DNA from: Synechococcus sp. Nb3U1
GTDB lineage: Bacteria; Cyanobacteriota; Cyanobacteriia; Thermostichales; Thermostichaceae
NCBI RefSeq assembly: GCF_021533835.1
Contig: NZ_JAKFYQ010000001.1
Span: forward strand, 191,001 to 255,000
DNA length: 64,000 nt
Direction of reading: 5' to 3'
Positions 38,469 to 48,248 of the stretch are shown one piece after another. The position numbers and the translations under genes were made by a program. The notes under the pieces are model-generated. The model did not search any database. It worked only from the letters and a program-made list of their open reading frames with translations, and was not told the DNA's origin. Each line of letters begins with the position of its first letter. Positions within the stretch are counted from its first letter, which is position 1.

Positions 38469-38744
38469 CTAACCGCAAACGGTATAGCGCGAGCCTTCTT
38501 GAGACATTACATTGCTCGGCGCCTGCTCTGATTGGGATCCCAGTTGTCGCTGTTGACTTTGCCAGAGCCAGTACCCTCGTACCAGTTGTCCATCCCCGAT
38601 CAGCTTCAACATGACAGCTACCCCCGTTCCCGTCCAGCCCACTGGCCCCAAAATGGTACCTACTGCCGCCAACAGGGCCAGCCCGGATAAGTTTAACCCT
38701 AAGCCTTGCACCCACATCCACAAGACCGTTTCGCGCTCCGACAT
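38469..38744 (-). CDS. Small membrane protein of unknown function
   Basis: 91 residues from ATG 38744 (MSERETVLWMWVQGLGLNL), with AGGAG 8 nt upstream; a longer frame to 38918 has no homology. Two adjacent hydrophobic segments (LGLNLSGLALLAAVGTILG and TGTGVAVMLKLIG) are followed by a polar tail rich in Gln and Ser. It lies 139 nt downstream of ureB on the same strand, so it could belong to that transcript, but no link to urease is known. I do not recognise the family. Confidence 0.6.
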   Translation of the reverse strand: MSERETVLWMWVQGLGLNLSGLALLAAVGTILGPVGWTGTGVAVMLKLIGDGQLVRGYWLWQSQQRQLGSQSEQAPSNVMSQEGSRYTVCG

Positions 38745-38883
38745 TGTGCTGACTCCTAGAGGAAGAAGAAGGGATAGCACTACTGTTACGGATTCGGACT
38801 GTGAATAGGATGTGACTGAGCCTCGGTTCAGATGCTCAAACCTGCATAGTTGAGGGGGCGTTACCCCTCCATCGCTTGACCCT

Positions 38884-39297
38884 TTAGCCCATCCACTCCT
38901 GCAAGCGCGCCAATGCAAGCCGTTTTTGGGTGCCTGAGCGCACGCTGCCCTCTGTCAGATTGTTGAATCCGTGCACCAATCCCTTGCCCCCCAGCGCCAC
39001 CAAGCTCACCTGATGGGTTTGGCCCGGCTCGAAGCGCACCGCATTACCTGAAGGGATATTCAAACGCATACCAAAACTGGCAGCCCGATCAAACACCAAA
39101 GCCCGGTTCACCTCGAAAAAATGAAAATGGGATCCCACTTGGATGGGGCGATCCCCTTGGTTGGTCACCTGCAGAGTGATGATAGCCCGCCCAACATTGG
39201 CTTGGATAGGTTCTTCCGCTAACAAAAGCTCCCCCGGGATCAACCTGGCTTCAGCCTCGGCGCTAGGCTTAATTTTCGATTTGCGAGCAGCGGCCAT
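38884..39297 (-). CDS. ureB: Urease beta subunit
   Basis: 137 residues from ATG 39297 ([19 protein letters not shown]); a TTG at 39342 is open upstream but only the ATG has a ribosome-binding site (GGGAG). [33 protein letters not shown], then [38 protein letters not shown] and VHGFNNL are the family signatures. The protein is a structural subunit of the nickel enzyme that hydrolyses urea. It lies 86 nt downstream of ureA; ureC, which carries the active site, is not in this window. In cyanobacteria such as Synechocystis the urease genes are scattered, so this need not mean loss. Confidence 0.95.
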   Translation of the reverse strand: MAAARKSKIKPSAEAEARLIPGELLLAEEPIQANVGRAIITLQVTNQGDRPIQVGSHFHFFEVNRALVFDRAASFGMRLNIPSGNAVRFEPGQTHQVSLVALGGKGLVHGFNNLTEGSVRSGTQKRLALARLQEWMG

Positions 39298-39383
39298 GAG
39301 GGCAGTCTCCCATAGTTTTAGGAATCCAGTCTTGGTCGTCAAGTCTTAGTTGTCAAGGTCCGAACTCAGGGATCCCAACCGAC

Positions 39384-39686
39384 TTAGCGAATCGGGTGGT
39401 GCAGGGTTACCAACTTGGTGCCATCGGGGAAGGTTGCCTCCACCTGGATCTCAGGGATCATCTCTGGGATCCCGGCCATCACATCCTCCCGGCTCAACCA
39501 GGTCAGACCTTCACTCATCAGTTGTGCCACTGTCTTGCCCTCTCGGGCTCCCTCCAGCACCGCCGCACTCAAAAAAGCCACTGCCTCCGGGTAATTGAGC
39601 TTGAGGCCCCGCTGCCGGCGATCCTGAGCCAATTGAGCAGCCAAGTAAACCAGCAGCTTGTCTTTCTCCTGGGGCGATAAGTGCAT
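39384..39686 (-). CDS. ureA: Urease gamma subunit
   Basis: 100 residues, full length: [77 protein letters not shown]. This is the small helical subunit of urease. It is the first gene of the ureA-ureB pair on the minus strand. Upstream (39687-40003) the sequence holds the probable promoter and the divergent start of hrcA; no NtcA-type site was identified with confidence. Confidence 0.96.
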   Translation of the reverse strand: MHLSPQEKDKLLVYLAAQLAQDRRQRGLKLNYPEAVAFLSAAVLEGAREGKTVAQLMSEGLTWLSREDVMAGIPEMIPEIQVEATFPDGTKLVTLHHPIR

Positions 39687-40003
39687 AGGGCCTACCTAAT
39701 GGGATCCAACAACACAGCGGACGTGAGAGCTGACTTACTTTTACCACCTCCCGGCCCAAAAGGTGTGCCAAGCCCTACTGCTCAGGGAACTCTCAAGCTC
39801 AGGTAGGCTACATAAGACTTAACAGCAGAGTTCAATGAATGACCGACCCTTCCTTCTGTCCTTCTCAGGCGCAACTCATCGTGAAAGAGTAAAAATAGAC
39901 GTAAAGGTTGATATGGATTCGTAATCAAGCCCCAAGTTGATTTATCGTAGAGCGATTCGGCGGTTCCCCTTGGTGATGTGTTGACTTTGCTTTTTGAGCA
40001 GCC

Positions 40004-41341
40004 ATGAGACTGAAACTGACTCCCCGACAGCGAAAGATCTTGTGGGCAACGGTGCGCAGTTACGTTGCCACGGCTGAGCCTGTAGGATCCAAAACCTTGG
40101 CCCAATCTTATGATCTGGGGGTGAGCACAGCCACCATTCGCAACGACCTGGCCACCCTCGAACAGGTGGGGTTACTGTTTCAGCCCCATACTTCCGCAGG
40201 GCGGATCCCCTCTGACTTTGGCTATCGGGTTTATGTTAACGATCTGCTAGCCACGCTTCCCTCCCAGAGCACTGGGATCCCTCACGATGCACCCCAGCCC
40301 GCACCCCATCCAGCCCTGCAACTGTTGATGGATCATCTGAATCGGCAATTGGGAGATGACCTGGATAGCCTGCTGCAGCGGGTGGCTCAGCTCTTGGCCC
40401 ACTTGAGTGGCTGCATTGCTCTGATTACTCCTCCACAGGGGCCAGTGGTTGCCATTCATCATGTGCAGTTGGTGGCGGTCTCACCGGGGCGGGTGATGGT
40501 ACTGGTGGTGACTGACTCTTACCAAACCTACTCGGCCATGGTCAGTCCTCCGGAATGGCCCAGTGACCGTCTAGAAGACGAACTCCAGTTGCTCAGCAAC
40601 TTTCTCACCCTAAAGCTGCGGGGCAAAACCTTTGCAGAATTGCAGGACTTGAGCTGGCTGAAGCTAGACGAAGAATTCCGTACCTATGGCCATTGGCTAC
40701 AACAACTGCTGCGCTCTGTGGTGCAACGCTATCTACAGCCCCCCCTTGGGCAGGTGTTTAGTGCCGGGATGACGGAGCTGATGCGGCAACCGGAGTTTTC
40801 CCAGGCCCAGCAAGTGCAGGCGGTGGTGCAGTTGATCGAGGAGGGATCCCAGCAGCTGCAAGGCATGATAGGCCTCCGGCCCATGGACATGACAGGCCTC
40901 CGGCCCATGGACATGACAGGCCTCCGGCCCATGGACATGACAGGCCTCCGGCCCATGGACATGACAGGCCTCCGGCCCATGGACATGACAGGCCTCCGGC
41001 CCATGGACATGACAGGCCTCCGGCCCATGGACATGACAGGCCTCCAATCCTCTAAGACAAGACAGTCCTCATCCCCCAAAGCAAAGGCCGGTTCCACCGA
41101 TGAGGAGGAGGGAAATGGGGAACAGGATCCCCACCACCCCAGGATCCCTGTGATCATTTATATTGGCAGTGAAAATCCTCTGGAATCCCTGCACCACTGC
41201 ACAGTCATCGCCTCTACCTATCACCGTCGATCTTCTCCCCTTGGTACTGTCACCCTGTTGGGGCCAACCCGGATGGCCTACGAACGCAGTATTGCGGCAG
41301 TGCAGACGGTAGCCTCTCATCTCACTCGCGCCCTTGCCTGA
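40004..41341 (+). CDS. hrcA: Heat-inducible transcription repressor HrcA with a tandem-repeat insert
   Basis: 445 residues, against about 340 in most HrcA proteins. The N-terminal winged helix (MRLKLTPRQRKILWATVRSY, then ATAEPVGSKTLA, STATIRNDLATLE, HTSAGRIPSDFGYRVYVN) and the C-terminal GSENPLESLHHCTVI, GTVTLLGPTRMAYERSI are intact. Between them, about residues 288-385 carry seven copies of the eight-residue unit GLRPMDMT plus an acidic stretch (DEEEGNGEQD). HrcA binds CIRCE operators and represses chaperone genes; a perfect CIRCE precedes groL at 60057-60083. The insert falls in a linker, so function may persist, but its effect is unknown. Confidence 0.93.
   Translation: MRLKLTPRQRKILWATVRSYVATAEPVGSKTLAQSYDLGVSTATIRNDLATLEQVGLLFQPHTSAGRIPSDFGYRVYVNDLLATLPSQSTGIPHDAPQPAPHPALQLLMDHLNRQLGDDLDSLLQRVAQLLAHLSGCIALITPPQGPVVAIHHVQLVAVSPGRVMVLVVTDSYQTYSAMVSPPEWPSDRLEDELQLLSNFLTLKLRGKTFAELQDLSWLKLDEEFRTYGHWLQQLLRSVVQRYLQPPLGQVFSAGMTELMRQPEFSQAQQVQAVVQLIEEGSQQLQGMIGLRPMDMTGLRPMDMTGLRPMDMTGLRPMDMTGLRPMDMTGLRPMDMTGLRPMDMTGLQSSKTRQSSSPKAKAGSTDEEEGNGEQDPHHPRIPVIIYIGSENPLESLHHCTVIASTYHRRSSPLGTVTLLGPTRMAYERSIAAVQTVASHLTRALA
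40865..41045 (+). repeat. Tandem 24-bp repeat in hrcA (7 full units)
   Basis: Seven 24-bp units containing GGCCTCCGGCCCATGGAC run from 40865 to 41032, with a partial eighth to 41045; the first has one difference (GATA for GACA), the rest appear identical. Because 24 is a multiple of three, it keeps the frame. Confidence 0.97.
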
Positions 41342-41378
41342 GGAACCTCGTCGCGCTTGAAGGGGATCCGGTGTAACT

Positions 41379-42368
41379 GTGGCCAGGCTCTCTCCTCTGC
41401 ACCTGCGAGTACAGCACACCATCCGACAGAAACAACTTTTCCACCCTGGTCAGCGGCTGCTGGTGGGGCTTTCTGGTGGCCAAGATTCCTTTTGTCTGCT
41501 CAAGATTCTCCAGGATTTGCAACCTCGCTGGGACTGGAAACTGTTTGTCCTCCACTGTGATCACCGCTGGTCAGAAGATGAAACCGATTGTGCTCAATTT
41601 TTGCAGAAATGGCTGCAGCAGCAGGGCCTACCCCACGCTGTGGAAACCGCTGATCCCATCCGCTGGGATGAGGCTGGGGCTAGGGCTTGGCGCTACCAAC
41701 AACTGTCCAAATGGGCCAAGGCTTGGGATTGTTCTGCTGTGGTGACTGGGCACACCGCCAGCGACCGAGCGGAAACCTTTTTGTTTAATTTACTGCGGGG
41801 CACAGGAGTATCTGGGTTAACCAGCCTGGATTGGCAACGTTCTTTGGAGGGTAGGGATCTCGATTCTCCGCTTTTGGTACGGCCTTTATTGGATGTTTCC
41901 CGTCACGAAACAGAGCAATTTTGCCAAGTCTATTCCTTACCCGTCTGGCCAGATCGCAGCAATCTGGACTTAGCCCATGCCCGGAATCGGTTGCGCCTGG
42001 AAGTGATCCCCTATTTGCGGGAGCATCTCAACCCTCAATTGGAATCGGCTTTGAACCGTGTGGCCTCTTTGCTGGAGGCTGAACATGAGCTGGTGTTGGC
42101 CCAAACCGCCCAACTTTGGCTCGTGGTATACCGGCCGGATCCGCCAAGGCTGTTGCGGGATCCCTTGCGAAAAGCTCCTTTAGCCATTCAGCGGCAAATG
42201 CTATTCCAGTTTCTAGAGAGGGTACTGCCTCATCACCCAAGCTTTGCACAGGTGGAAGCCGGGATCCGCTTGTTGCACACAGGCCGTGGCAGCCGGACTC
42301 CCGATTACCCTGGTGGCGGTTGGATGGAGGTACAAGGAGAACATTTGATTTGGAGGGATCCCAGCTAA
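41379..42368 (+). CDS. tilS: tRNA(Ile)-lysidine synthetase
   Basis: 329 residues, starting with GTG at 41379. The N-type ATP pyrophosphatase P-loop SGGQDSFCLLK, the motif HCDHRWSEDE, and GHTASDRAETFLFNLLRGTG are hallmarks of TilS, which converts C34 of tRNA-Ile(CAU) to lysidine so it decodes AUA. The length is that of the short cyanobacterial type that lacks the extra C-terminal domains. It starts 37 nt after hrcA and may be co-transcribed with it; tRNA-Gly lies 141 nt downstream. Confidence 0.95.
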   Translation: MARLSPLHLRVQHTIRQKQLFHPGQRLLVGLSGGQDSFCLLKILQDLQPRWDWKLFVLHCDHRWSEDETDCAQFLQKWLQQQGLPHAVETADPIRWDEAGARAWRYQQLSKWAKAWDCSAVVTGHTASDRAETFLFNLLRGTGVSGLTSLDWQRSLEGRDLDSPLLVRPLLDVSRHETEQFCQVYSLPVWPDRSNLDLAHARNRLRLEVIPYLREHLNPQLESALNRVASLLEAEHELVLAQTAQLWLVVYRPDPPRLLRDPLRKAPLAIQRQMLFQFLERVLPHHPSFAQVEAGIRLLHTGRGSRTPDYPGGGWMEVQGEHLIWRDPS

Positions 42369-42509
42369 GGTTAGGCCAAGGTTCACCACTCCCAATCTGG
42401 GAGTGGTTCGCGTATATATCCGCGTACATACATGGGTTCTGGTGTTCTGTTCCCCTTTGACCCGCTCTTGACAAGCCTCTTGAGGAACTGCTAGCTTTAA
42501 CTACCTAGT

Positions 42510-42581
42510 GCGGATGTAGCTCAGTGGTAGAGCTTCTCGTTGCCAACGAGACGGTCGCGCGTTCGAATCGCGTCATCCGCT
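42510..42581 (+). tRNA. tRNA-Gly (anticodon GCC)
   Basis: 72 nt that folds as a tRNA: acceptor stem GCGGATG with CATCCGC (7 bp), D-arm GCTC...GAGC, anticodon arm TCTCG-TTGCCAA-CGAGA with anticodon GCC, T-arm GCGCG-TTCGAAT-CGCGT (outermost pair G-T). No CCA is encoded; the discriminator is T. It decodes GGC and GGU. Confidence 0.95.
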
Positions 42582-42653
42582 TCCTGGCTCCCTCCCTTTC
42601 CTCAGATTTTCAAGCTGAGATCCTCTCTCTCTCAAATCCTCTCTGTGACGGGT

Positions 42654-45023
42654 CTAGGGGTCTGTTTGTCCCGGCCCTTTTATTCTGGGCATCATTCCGA
42701 GGTGAGTGCCCACGGGAGTGGGAAATGGTTCTTGGAACACCGATTCCATCTCCCGCAAAGACAAGATCAACACGGGATCCCCCTCATCCGTGCTCAGAGA
42801 CAAGGGATCCGCTGCGGTACCTACCTGCCCCAAGTGCTGCCAATTGCCGGGTAGCTGGGATCCCAGATAGTCCTCCCAGGCTGGCTGATGGGCGGGATCC
42901 ACCGAGACCAGAATGCGGCTGGATCCCTCCCCAAACAGCACTTGATCCCAGCGGTGGGATTGGGTACTGGGGATCCGGATCGTTGCTCCCTGCCCGCCGC
43001 TCAGACAAGCCTCTGCCAGGGCCACCCCCAGTCCGCCATCGCTGCAATCGTGAGCCGACCGAACCCAGCCTTGCCGAATACCGAATCGACAGGCCGCTTG
43101 CACTTGCTTTTCCAGCTCCAGATCGACCGGGGCAGGGCGGCCCGTTACTTTTTCATGGAGGGTTGCTAGGTATTCGCTCCCTCCTAAGGTGGTTTGGGCG
43201 GTGGATCCCAGCAGATAAATTGGATCCCCTGTGTGCTGCCAGCCTTGCCCACAGGTGCGCTTGAGATCCATAACCAAGCCAACCATGCCAATGACCGGTG
43301 TAGGGTAAATGGCCTGGGATCTTTTGCTAGTCAGAGTCTCGTTGTACAGCGATACATTCCCCCCCGTCACCGGCGTACCCAAGGCTCGACACGCTGCGCC
43401 AATGCCCCGACAGGCCAGCGCCAGTTGCCAATACACGGTCGGGTTTTCTGGGTTGCCAAAGTTGAGGTTATCGGTAATGGCCAAAGGCTCCGCCCCTACA
43501 CAGGAGAGGTTGCGGGCGGCTTCAGCCACGGCGGCTTTGGCCCCTTCGTAGGGATCCAGGTACACCCAGCGACCGTTGCCATCGACAGTAGCGGCCACTC
43601 CTTTGGGGGACGGTTTGAGCGGGGGCACCTCTCCTGGGCCAAATCCTTGCGGGCGAATGCGAATCACGGCGGCATCCCCCTGCCCCGGCCAGAGGCGGGT
43701 GTTGTTCTGCACCTGGTGATCGTATTGGTGGTACACCCAGGCTTTGCTGGCGATGTTGGGGCTGGCCAAGAGGTTGAGGAGCACCTGCTCCCAGCTCAGC
43801 CGTTCGGCACCTAGAAGGATCCCTCGATGATCACATTTTGGAAGAGTGTGGGGATCCCATTGCCAAGCCGCTTGCACGTAGTCTGGGGGTTCAGACAGAA
43901 TCGGGCGCGGGTAAAGGGGGGTATCCTCTGCCAAAGAGCGGGCTGGCAGGTTCACCACCCGGGATCCCTGATGCCAAATCTCAACGACCGGCTCCGCCAC
44001 CACTTCTCCGGCTACGGTGGCTTGCAGGCCCCAGCGATGAAAGATCTCGATCAGCTCCTGTTCCCGACCTTTCTGGGCCACCAACAACATGCGCTCCTGG
44101 GACTCCGAGAGCAAGTACTCCCAGGCCTGCATACCGCTTTCTCGTACCGGCACGCGATCTAAATTGAAGCGGATGCCAACCCCTCCTTTGGCCGCCATTT
44201 CGGAAGTAGAACAAGTGATGCCCGCCGCCCCCATATCCTGGGCCGCCACCACCGCCCCGGTTTGAAAGGCTTCCAAACAGGCCTCGATCAGGCATTTACC
44301 TAGAAAGGGATCCCCCACCTGCACTGCAGGCCGATCCTGTTGCGATTGTTCGCTCAGCTCGGCACTGGCAAAGCTGGCCCCACGGATCCCATCCCGCCCG
44401 GTGGTGGATCCCACGTACAAAACCGGATTGCCGATCCCTTTGGCCCCAGACTTCACCACCTCGGCAGTTTCCAGTAGCCCCAAGGCCATCACATTCACCA
44501 GGGGATTGCCAGAATAGCAGGGATCCACCGCCAGCTCCCCCCCCACCGTCGGTACCCCGGAGCAATTGCCATAATGGGCGATGCCCTCCACCACCCCCGC
44601 CAACAGCCGCCGGTTGCTCGCTTCAAAAAGGGGCCCAAAGCGCAGCGAATTGAGCAGGGCAATGGGTCTAGCCCCCATCGTGAAAATATCCCGCAAAATG
44701 CCTCCCACCCCCGTGGCCGCCCCCTGGAACGGCTCCACCGCAGACGGATGGTTGTGGGACTCGATTTTGAAGGCCAGCCGATCCCCATCCCCTAAATCCA
44801 CCACCCCGGCGTTTTCTCCCGGCCCCACCAAAATCCGCTCACCCGTAGTCGGGAAGCCCTTGAGCAGCGGGCGGGAATTTTTGTAGCAGCAGTGCTCCGA
44901 CCACATCACCCCAAACATGGCCAATTCGTTCGGGTTGGGATCCCGTCCCAGCCGCTTCACAATCATCTGATATTCGTCGGGGGAGAGGCCGTGGGTTTTT
45001 AGCTCAGCAGGGGTGTAAGACAT
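42654..45023 (-). CDS. purL: Phosphoribosylformylglycinamidine synthase subunit PurL
   Basis: 789 residues, the small-PurL form that works with PurQ and PurS. It adds ammonia to FGAR in purine synthesis. The ATP and substrate segments are present: [36 protein letters not shown], then [16 protein letters not shown] and GSSRILVSV. Start ATG 45023 ([19 protein letters not shown]). It is downstream of recG on the same strand with only 12 nt between. The 3' end approaches tRNA-Gly (72 nt away) on the opposite strand. Confidence 0.97.
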   Translation of the reverse strand: MSYTPAELKTHGLSPDEYQMIVKRLGRDPNPNELAMFGVMWSEHCCYKNSRPLLKGFPTTGERILVGPGENAGVVDLGDGDRLAFKIESHNHPSAVEPFQGAATGVGGILRDIFTMGARPIALLNSLRFGPLFEASNRRLLAGVVEGIAHYGNCSGVPTVGGELAVDPCYSGNPLVNVMALGLLETAEVVKSGAKGIGNPVLYVGSTTGRDGIRGASFASAELSEQSQQDRPAVQVGDPFLGKCLIEACLEAFQTGAVVAAQDMGAAGITCSTSEMAAKGGVGIRFNLDRVPVRESGMQAWEYLLSESQERMLLVAQKGREQELIEIFHRWGLQATVAGEVVAEPVVEIWHQGSRVVNLPARSLAEDTPLYPRPILSEPPDYVQAAWQWDPHTLPKCDHRGILLGAERLSWEQVLLNLLASPNIASKAWVYHQYDHQVQNNTRLWPGQGDAAVIRIRPQGFGPGEVPPLKPSPKGVAATVDGNGRWVYLDPYEGAKAAVAEAARNLSCVGAEPLAITDNLNFGNPENPTVYWQLALACRGIGAACRALGTPVTGGNVSLYNETLTSKRSQAIYPTPVIGMVGLVMDLKRTCGQGWQHTGDPIYLLGSTAQTTLGGSEYLATLHEKVTGRPAPVDLELEKQVQAACRFGIRQGWVRSAHDCSDGGLGVALAEACLSGGQGATIRIPSTQSHRWDQVLFGEGSSRILVSVDPAHQPAWEDYLGSQLPGNWQHLGQVGTAADPLSLSTDEGDPVLILSLREMESVFQEPFPTPVGTHLGMMPRIKGPGQTDP

Positions 45024-45035
45024 GGAAGCAAGGAA

Positions 45036-47585
45036 TCAGGTGAAAAGGCCAGGCCCCAACAGATGCGCCTGACGCTCCTCTAGTATGCGACCTAACAGTG
45101 GCCATTGATTCAGGCTGGGATCCGCCGCCATGAGCTGTTCTGCCGCTTGGCGCGCCAACTCCAGCACCTCTTGATCGTCCATCAAGCTGGCCAAGGCAAA
45201 ATCCGGCAAGCCCGACTGACGAGTACCCATCACCTCCCCAGGCCCACGGAAGCGCAAGTCCATTTCGGCAATGAAAAAGCCATCGTTAGACTGCTCTAGC
45301 ACCTTCAGCCGCCGCAGAGCATCTTCCCCCTTGGATCCTGTCATCAACACACAATAGGATTGGTCGGATCCCCGCCCTACCCGTCCCCGCAGTTGGTGTA
45401 GCTGTGATAGGCCAAAGCGTTCCGCATGTTCGATCACCATTACCGAAGCATTGGGCACATCTACCCCTACCTCCACCACTGTGGTGGAAACGAGAATATC
45501 CAGTTCTCGCTTGCGAAAGGCTTGAATAACGGCATCCTTGTCGCTGCTGCTCATGCGCCCGTGCAACAGTCCCACCTTGAACCGGGGGAAAACCTTTTCC
45601 TGTAGGCGTTGATGCTCGTCGATGGCGGATTTAAGATCCAGCTTTTCCGACTCCTCGATCAGCGGCAAGACCACGTACACCTGCCGCCCCTGGGCGATCT
45701 CCCGCTCCATCAGCCGTACCACCTGCAATCGATCCCCGGGCCGGGCAACCACGGTATGAATCGGTTTGCGGCCAGGGGGCAACTCATCAATTGCGCTGAC
45801 ATCCAAATCCCCGTGCAGAGCCAGGGTCAGGGTACGCGGGATCGGCGTGGCGGTCATGGTCAACACATCCGGGTGATCCCCTTTCTGTTGTAGGGCAGCC
45901 CGTTGCTCTACCCCAAAACGGTGCTGCTCATCGATGATCACCAGACCGAGGTTTTGAAAGTTCACCGTCGGTTGAATCAGGGCATGGGTACCCACCACTA
46001 GGGGTAGTTCCCCTGTTTGCAGTTGCCGCAGGATCTCTCGGCGTTTGGCGGCTGGAGTAGATCCAGTCAGAAGGTCTACGGGCAAGTGCAGCTGGCTGAA
46101 CCAATCCACCAGTTTGCGGTAGTGCTGCTCCGCCAATACCTCGGTGGGAGCCATCAGGGCCGTTTGCCAGCCGGATTGGATCGCCGCCAGCAGGGCCACC
46201 ACGGCTACCACCGTTTTGCCGGATCCGACATCCCCCTGCACCAGGCGGTTCATGGGCAAGGGATCCCGTAGATCCGCCAGAATCTCGGCGATCACCCGTT
46301 GTTGAGCGGCGGTGAGTTGAAAGGGCAACATTTGGTAGAAGCGATCCACCAGTTCCCCGCTCACGGGTTGATAACGGGGCAGCGATTGGGCCTGTTCTCG
46401 GTAGCGTTGCCGCCGTTGCAAGAGGCCCAGTTGCAGATAAAAGAACTCATCAAACACCAATCTGCGCCGGGCCTGGGCCAGATGTTCGCCCGTCTCAGGA
46501 AAATGAATCTGCTGCAGCGCCAGGGACAAATCCAACAGTTGAAAGGTTTGCTTTAAGTCTTGGGGCAAGGGATCCGCCACCCAAGCCACGGCAGGGAGGG
46601 CTAGTTGCACCGCTTTGCGCACCAGATCGGCGGTGATCCCTTCGGTGAGGGGGTAGATGGGTAGGATCTTGCCAGTCGCAACAGCGGGACGGAGTCCTTT
46701 CTGGAGGGAGCGACTATCCACTCCTTCGTCAGCTAAAACTTCGATTTGCGGGTTATCCAAGGTGATGCCAAATTTGCTTTTTTTCACCAGGCCACTGGCA
46801 GCCACCCTTGCCCCCCGTGGATATTGCCGTTGTAGCGATTCTTGCCAACCCCGCTGGGTAAATTGCTGCCCGGCATAGAAGCGGGTAAGGGTGAGGCTGC
46901 CGCTGCTATCAGCTATTTTCAAATTAAAAATGCTCAGAGATTTGTTCTTGGGGCTGGTGAAGCAGGTACAGCTTTTGATGGTGCCCACCAGGGTGACGGT
47001 TTCCCCCACTTTCGCCTGCCGGATCAACACCTGCTCCGAGTAATTGACGTGATCCCGGGGGAAGTAATAGAGGGCATTCCGCACGGTGAGCAAACCCAGT
47101 TGCGCCAATTTTTCCGCTGATTTGGGGCCGATCCCTTTCAGAAATTGCAGCGGTTGCTCCAGGCTCAGGCCCTCCGGCTTGGGCAGGGGGGCGGGGCGGG
47201 GGGCGGGGGGTGGTTCTTGTTGGCGGCGGATTTGATCCAACCAGCGGCGGGTTTCCGCCACCAAGTGCTGGCGTTCTGGCAGATCGAGCTCCGGGTAAAG
47301 AGCATAATGGGATCCCAGTTCCTGCCATTTACGGCGATCCTCCCCATCTAGTACCCAATCGGAGGGGGGATCCTGCCCCAAAACACCGCTAAGAAATCGG
47401 GAGAAAGTCTGTGCTCGCCCTTGCAAATCCCCAAACCCAGACTCCGCCTCCACCGAGAGGGCACGATTCAGCCGTTTGAGATCGACCTGTTCCGCCTGCT
47501 CTGATGTTTCTCTGAGGTTTCCTGAGCCACCCCTCTCAGGGAGGAGGGCATGATCTGTGGTGGCAGAGGCAGCAACTTCGGTCAC
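45036..47585 (-). CDS. recG: ATP-dependent DNA helicase RecG
   Basis: 849 residues, starting with GTG at 47585. RecG reverses stalled replication forks and processes branched DNA. The N-terminal extension of about 130 residues is typical of cyanobacteria. The wedge (OB) domain follows, then the helicase: QGDVGSGKTVVA (Walker A), LVIIDEQHRFGVEQR (DEQH), TMTATPIPRTL, STTVVEVGVDVPNASVMVIE and QLRGRVGRG (motif VI). Near residue 300 the sequence RSLQKGLRPAVATGKI has extra residues coded by a dispersed repeat (46675-46697). It lies 12 nt upstream of purL. Confidence 0.96.
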   Translation of the reverse strand: MTEVAASATTDHALLPERGGSGNLRETSEQAEQVDLKRLNRALSVEAESGFGDLQGRAQTFSRFLSGVLGQDPPSDWVLDGEDRRKWQELGSHYALYPELDLPERQHLVAETRRWLDQIRRQQEPPPAPRPAPLPKPEGLSLEQPLQFLKGIGPKSAEKLAQLGLLTVRNALYYFPRDHVNYSEQVLIRQAKVGETVTLVGTIKSCTCFTSPKNKSLSIFNLKIADSSGSLTLTRFYAGQQFTQRGWQESLQRQYPRGARVAASGLVKKSKFGITLDNPQIEVLADEGVDSRSLQKGLRPAVATGKILPIYPLTEGITADLVRKAVQLALPAVAWVADPLPQDLKQTFQLLDLSLALQQIHFPETGEHLAQARRRLVFDEFFYLQLGLLQRRQRYREQAQSLPRYQPVSGELVDRFYQMLPFQLTAAQQRVIAEILADLRDPLPMNRLVQGDVGSGKTVVAVVALLAAIQSGWQTALMAPTEVLAEQHYRKLVDWFSQLHLPVDLLTGSTPAAKRREILRQLQTGELPLVVGTHALIQPTVNFQNLGLVIIDEQHRFGVEQRAALQQKGDHPDVLTMTATPIPRTLTLALHGDLDVSAIDELPPGRKPIHTVVARPGDRLQVVRLMEREIAQGRQVYVVLPLIEESEKLDLKSAIDEHQRLQEKVFPRFKVGLLHGRMSSSDKDAVIQAFRKRELDILVSTTVVEVGVDVPNASVMVIEHAERFGLSQLHQLRGRVGRGSDQSYCVLMTGSKGEDALRRLKVLEQSNDGFFIAEMDLRFRGPGEVMGTRQSGLPDFALASLMDDQEVLELARQAAEQLMAADPSLNQWPLLGRILEERQAHLLGPGLFT
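46675..46697 (+). repeat. Dispersed coding repeat in recG
   Basis: AGCGGGACGGAGTCC is identical to the core. Antisense to recG it encodes GLRPAVAT between the wedge domain and the helicase domain. The end GCAACAGCGGG matches the copy at 31992-32015. Confidence 0.7.
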
Positions 47586-47638
47586 AACGCTTGGCTAGAA
47601 GGTTAATCTACAATTTAGCTAGAAGAATAATCTGCAAG

Positions 47639-48241
47639 TCACGCAAAGGCACAGGGGATCCCGACACACTGTTGCAACAGCTCCAGATAGGTTGGGCCAT
47701 CCATTTGAAACGCACCAAAACGGGCCAAATGCGGGTTCATCAACTGAGCATCGAACAGGCGAAACCTCCGCGCCCGTAAATGCTGCACCAACTTCACCAT
47801 CACCACCTTGGAACCATTGGGAATGCGATAAAACATTGACTCGCCAATAAAGGCCGCCCCGATGGTGATGCCGAGGATCCCGCCCGCCAGAGTTTCTCCC
47901 TGCCAGGTTTCAAAGCTGTGGGCAAACCCTGCCCGATGCAAAGCCCTATAGATCTGTTTGAGCTGGGGACTAATCCACGTTTGAGGACGTGCCGCACATC
48001 CTTCCACCACCTGGTCAAAAGCACGATTGATCTGCACCTGAAAGCGCTCGCTGCGTACCAGAGGCCGCAGAGAACGGGGACAATGAAACCGCTCATCGAG
48101 GGGGATCACCGTATGCTGCTCCGTGCCATACCAATCCAGGGATCCCGTCTCTTCATCCGCCATCAAGAAGTAGCCCTGGGCATAGCCTCCCAAAATGGCA
48201 GCAATATCGATCTCGATCGAGTGACTCACCGTCCCCATCAT
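47639..48241 (-). CDS. aat: Leucyl/phenylalanyl-tRNA-protein transferase
   Basis: About 200 residues, with ATGs at 48241 and 48238 as starts ([12 protein letters not shown]); the frame remains open to 48280. It moves Leu or Phe from tRNA to N-terminal Arg or Lys of proteins, marking them for ClpS-ClpAP. [40 protein letters not shown], the [41 protein letters not shown] and [12 protein letters not shown] motifs fit the family. The gene follows the dihaem cytochrome gene after 7 nt, so they are translated in series. Confidence 0.94.
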   Translation of the reverse strand: MMGTVSHSIEIDIAAILGGYAQGYFLMADEETGSLDWYGTEQHTVIPLDERFHCPRSLRPLVRSERFQVQINRAFDQVVEGCAARPQTWISPQLKQIYRALHRAGFAHSFETWQGETLAGGILGITIGAAFIGESMFYRIPNGSKVVMVKLVQHLRARRFRLFDAQLMNPHLARFGAFQMDGPTYLELLQQCVGIPCAFA

Positions 48242-48248
48242 GCCCCGC

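Noticed and set aside
38745-38918. Longer form of the small membrane protein downstream of ureB
   Set aside because: The upstream codons lack conservation and overlap the ureB end region; AGGAG precedes the ATG at 38744.
40865-41045. CRISPR-like array in the 24-bp repeats
   Set aside because: The units abut without spacers and lie in frame within hrcA. They are a coding tandem repeat.
40729-41157. Antisense reading frames of 142 and 104 codons across hrcA
   Set aside because: They are open only because the 24-bp unit has no stop on the minus strand. They have no ribosome-binding site or recognisable protein.
42510-42581. Plus-strand ORFs through tRNA-Gly and antisense to purL
   Set aside because: The tRNA fold is unambiguous and purL is complete on the other strand; the ORFs are shadows.
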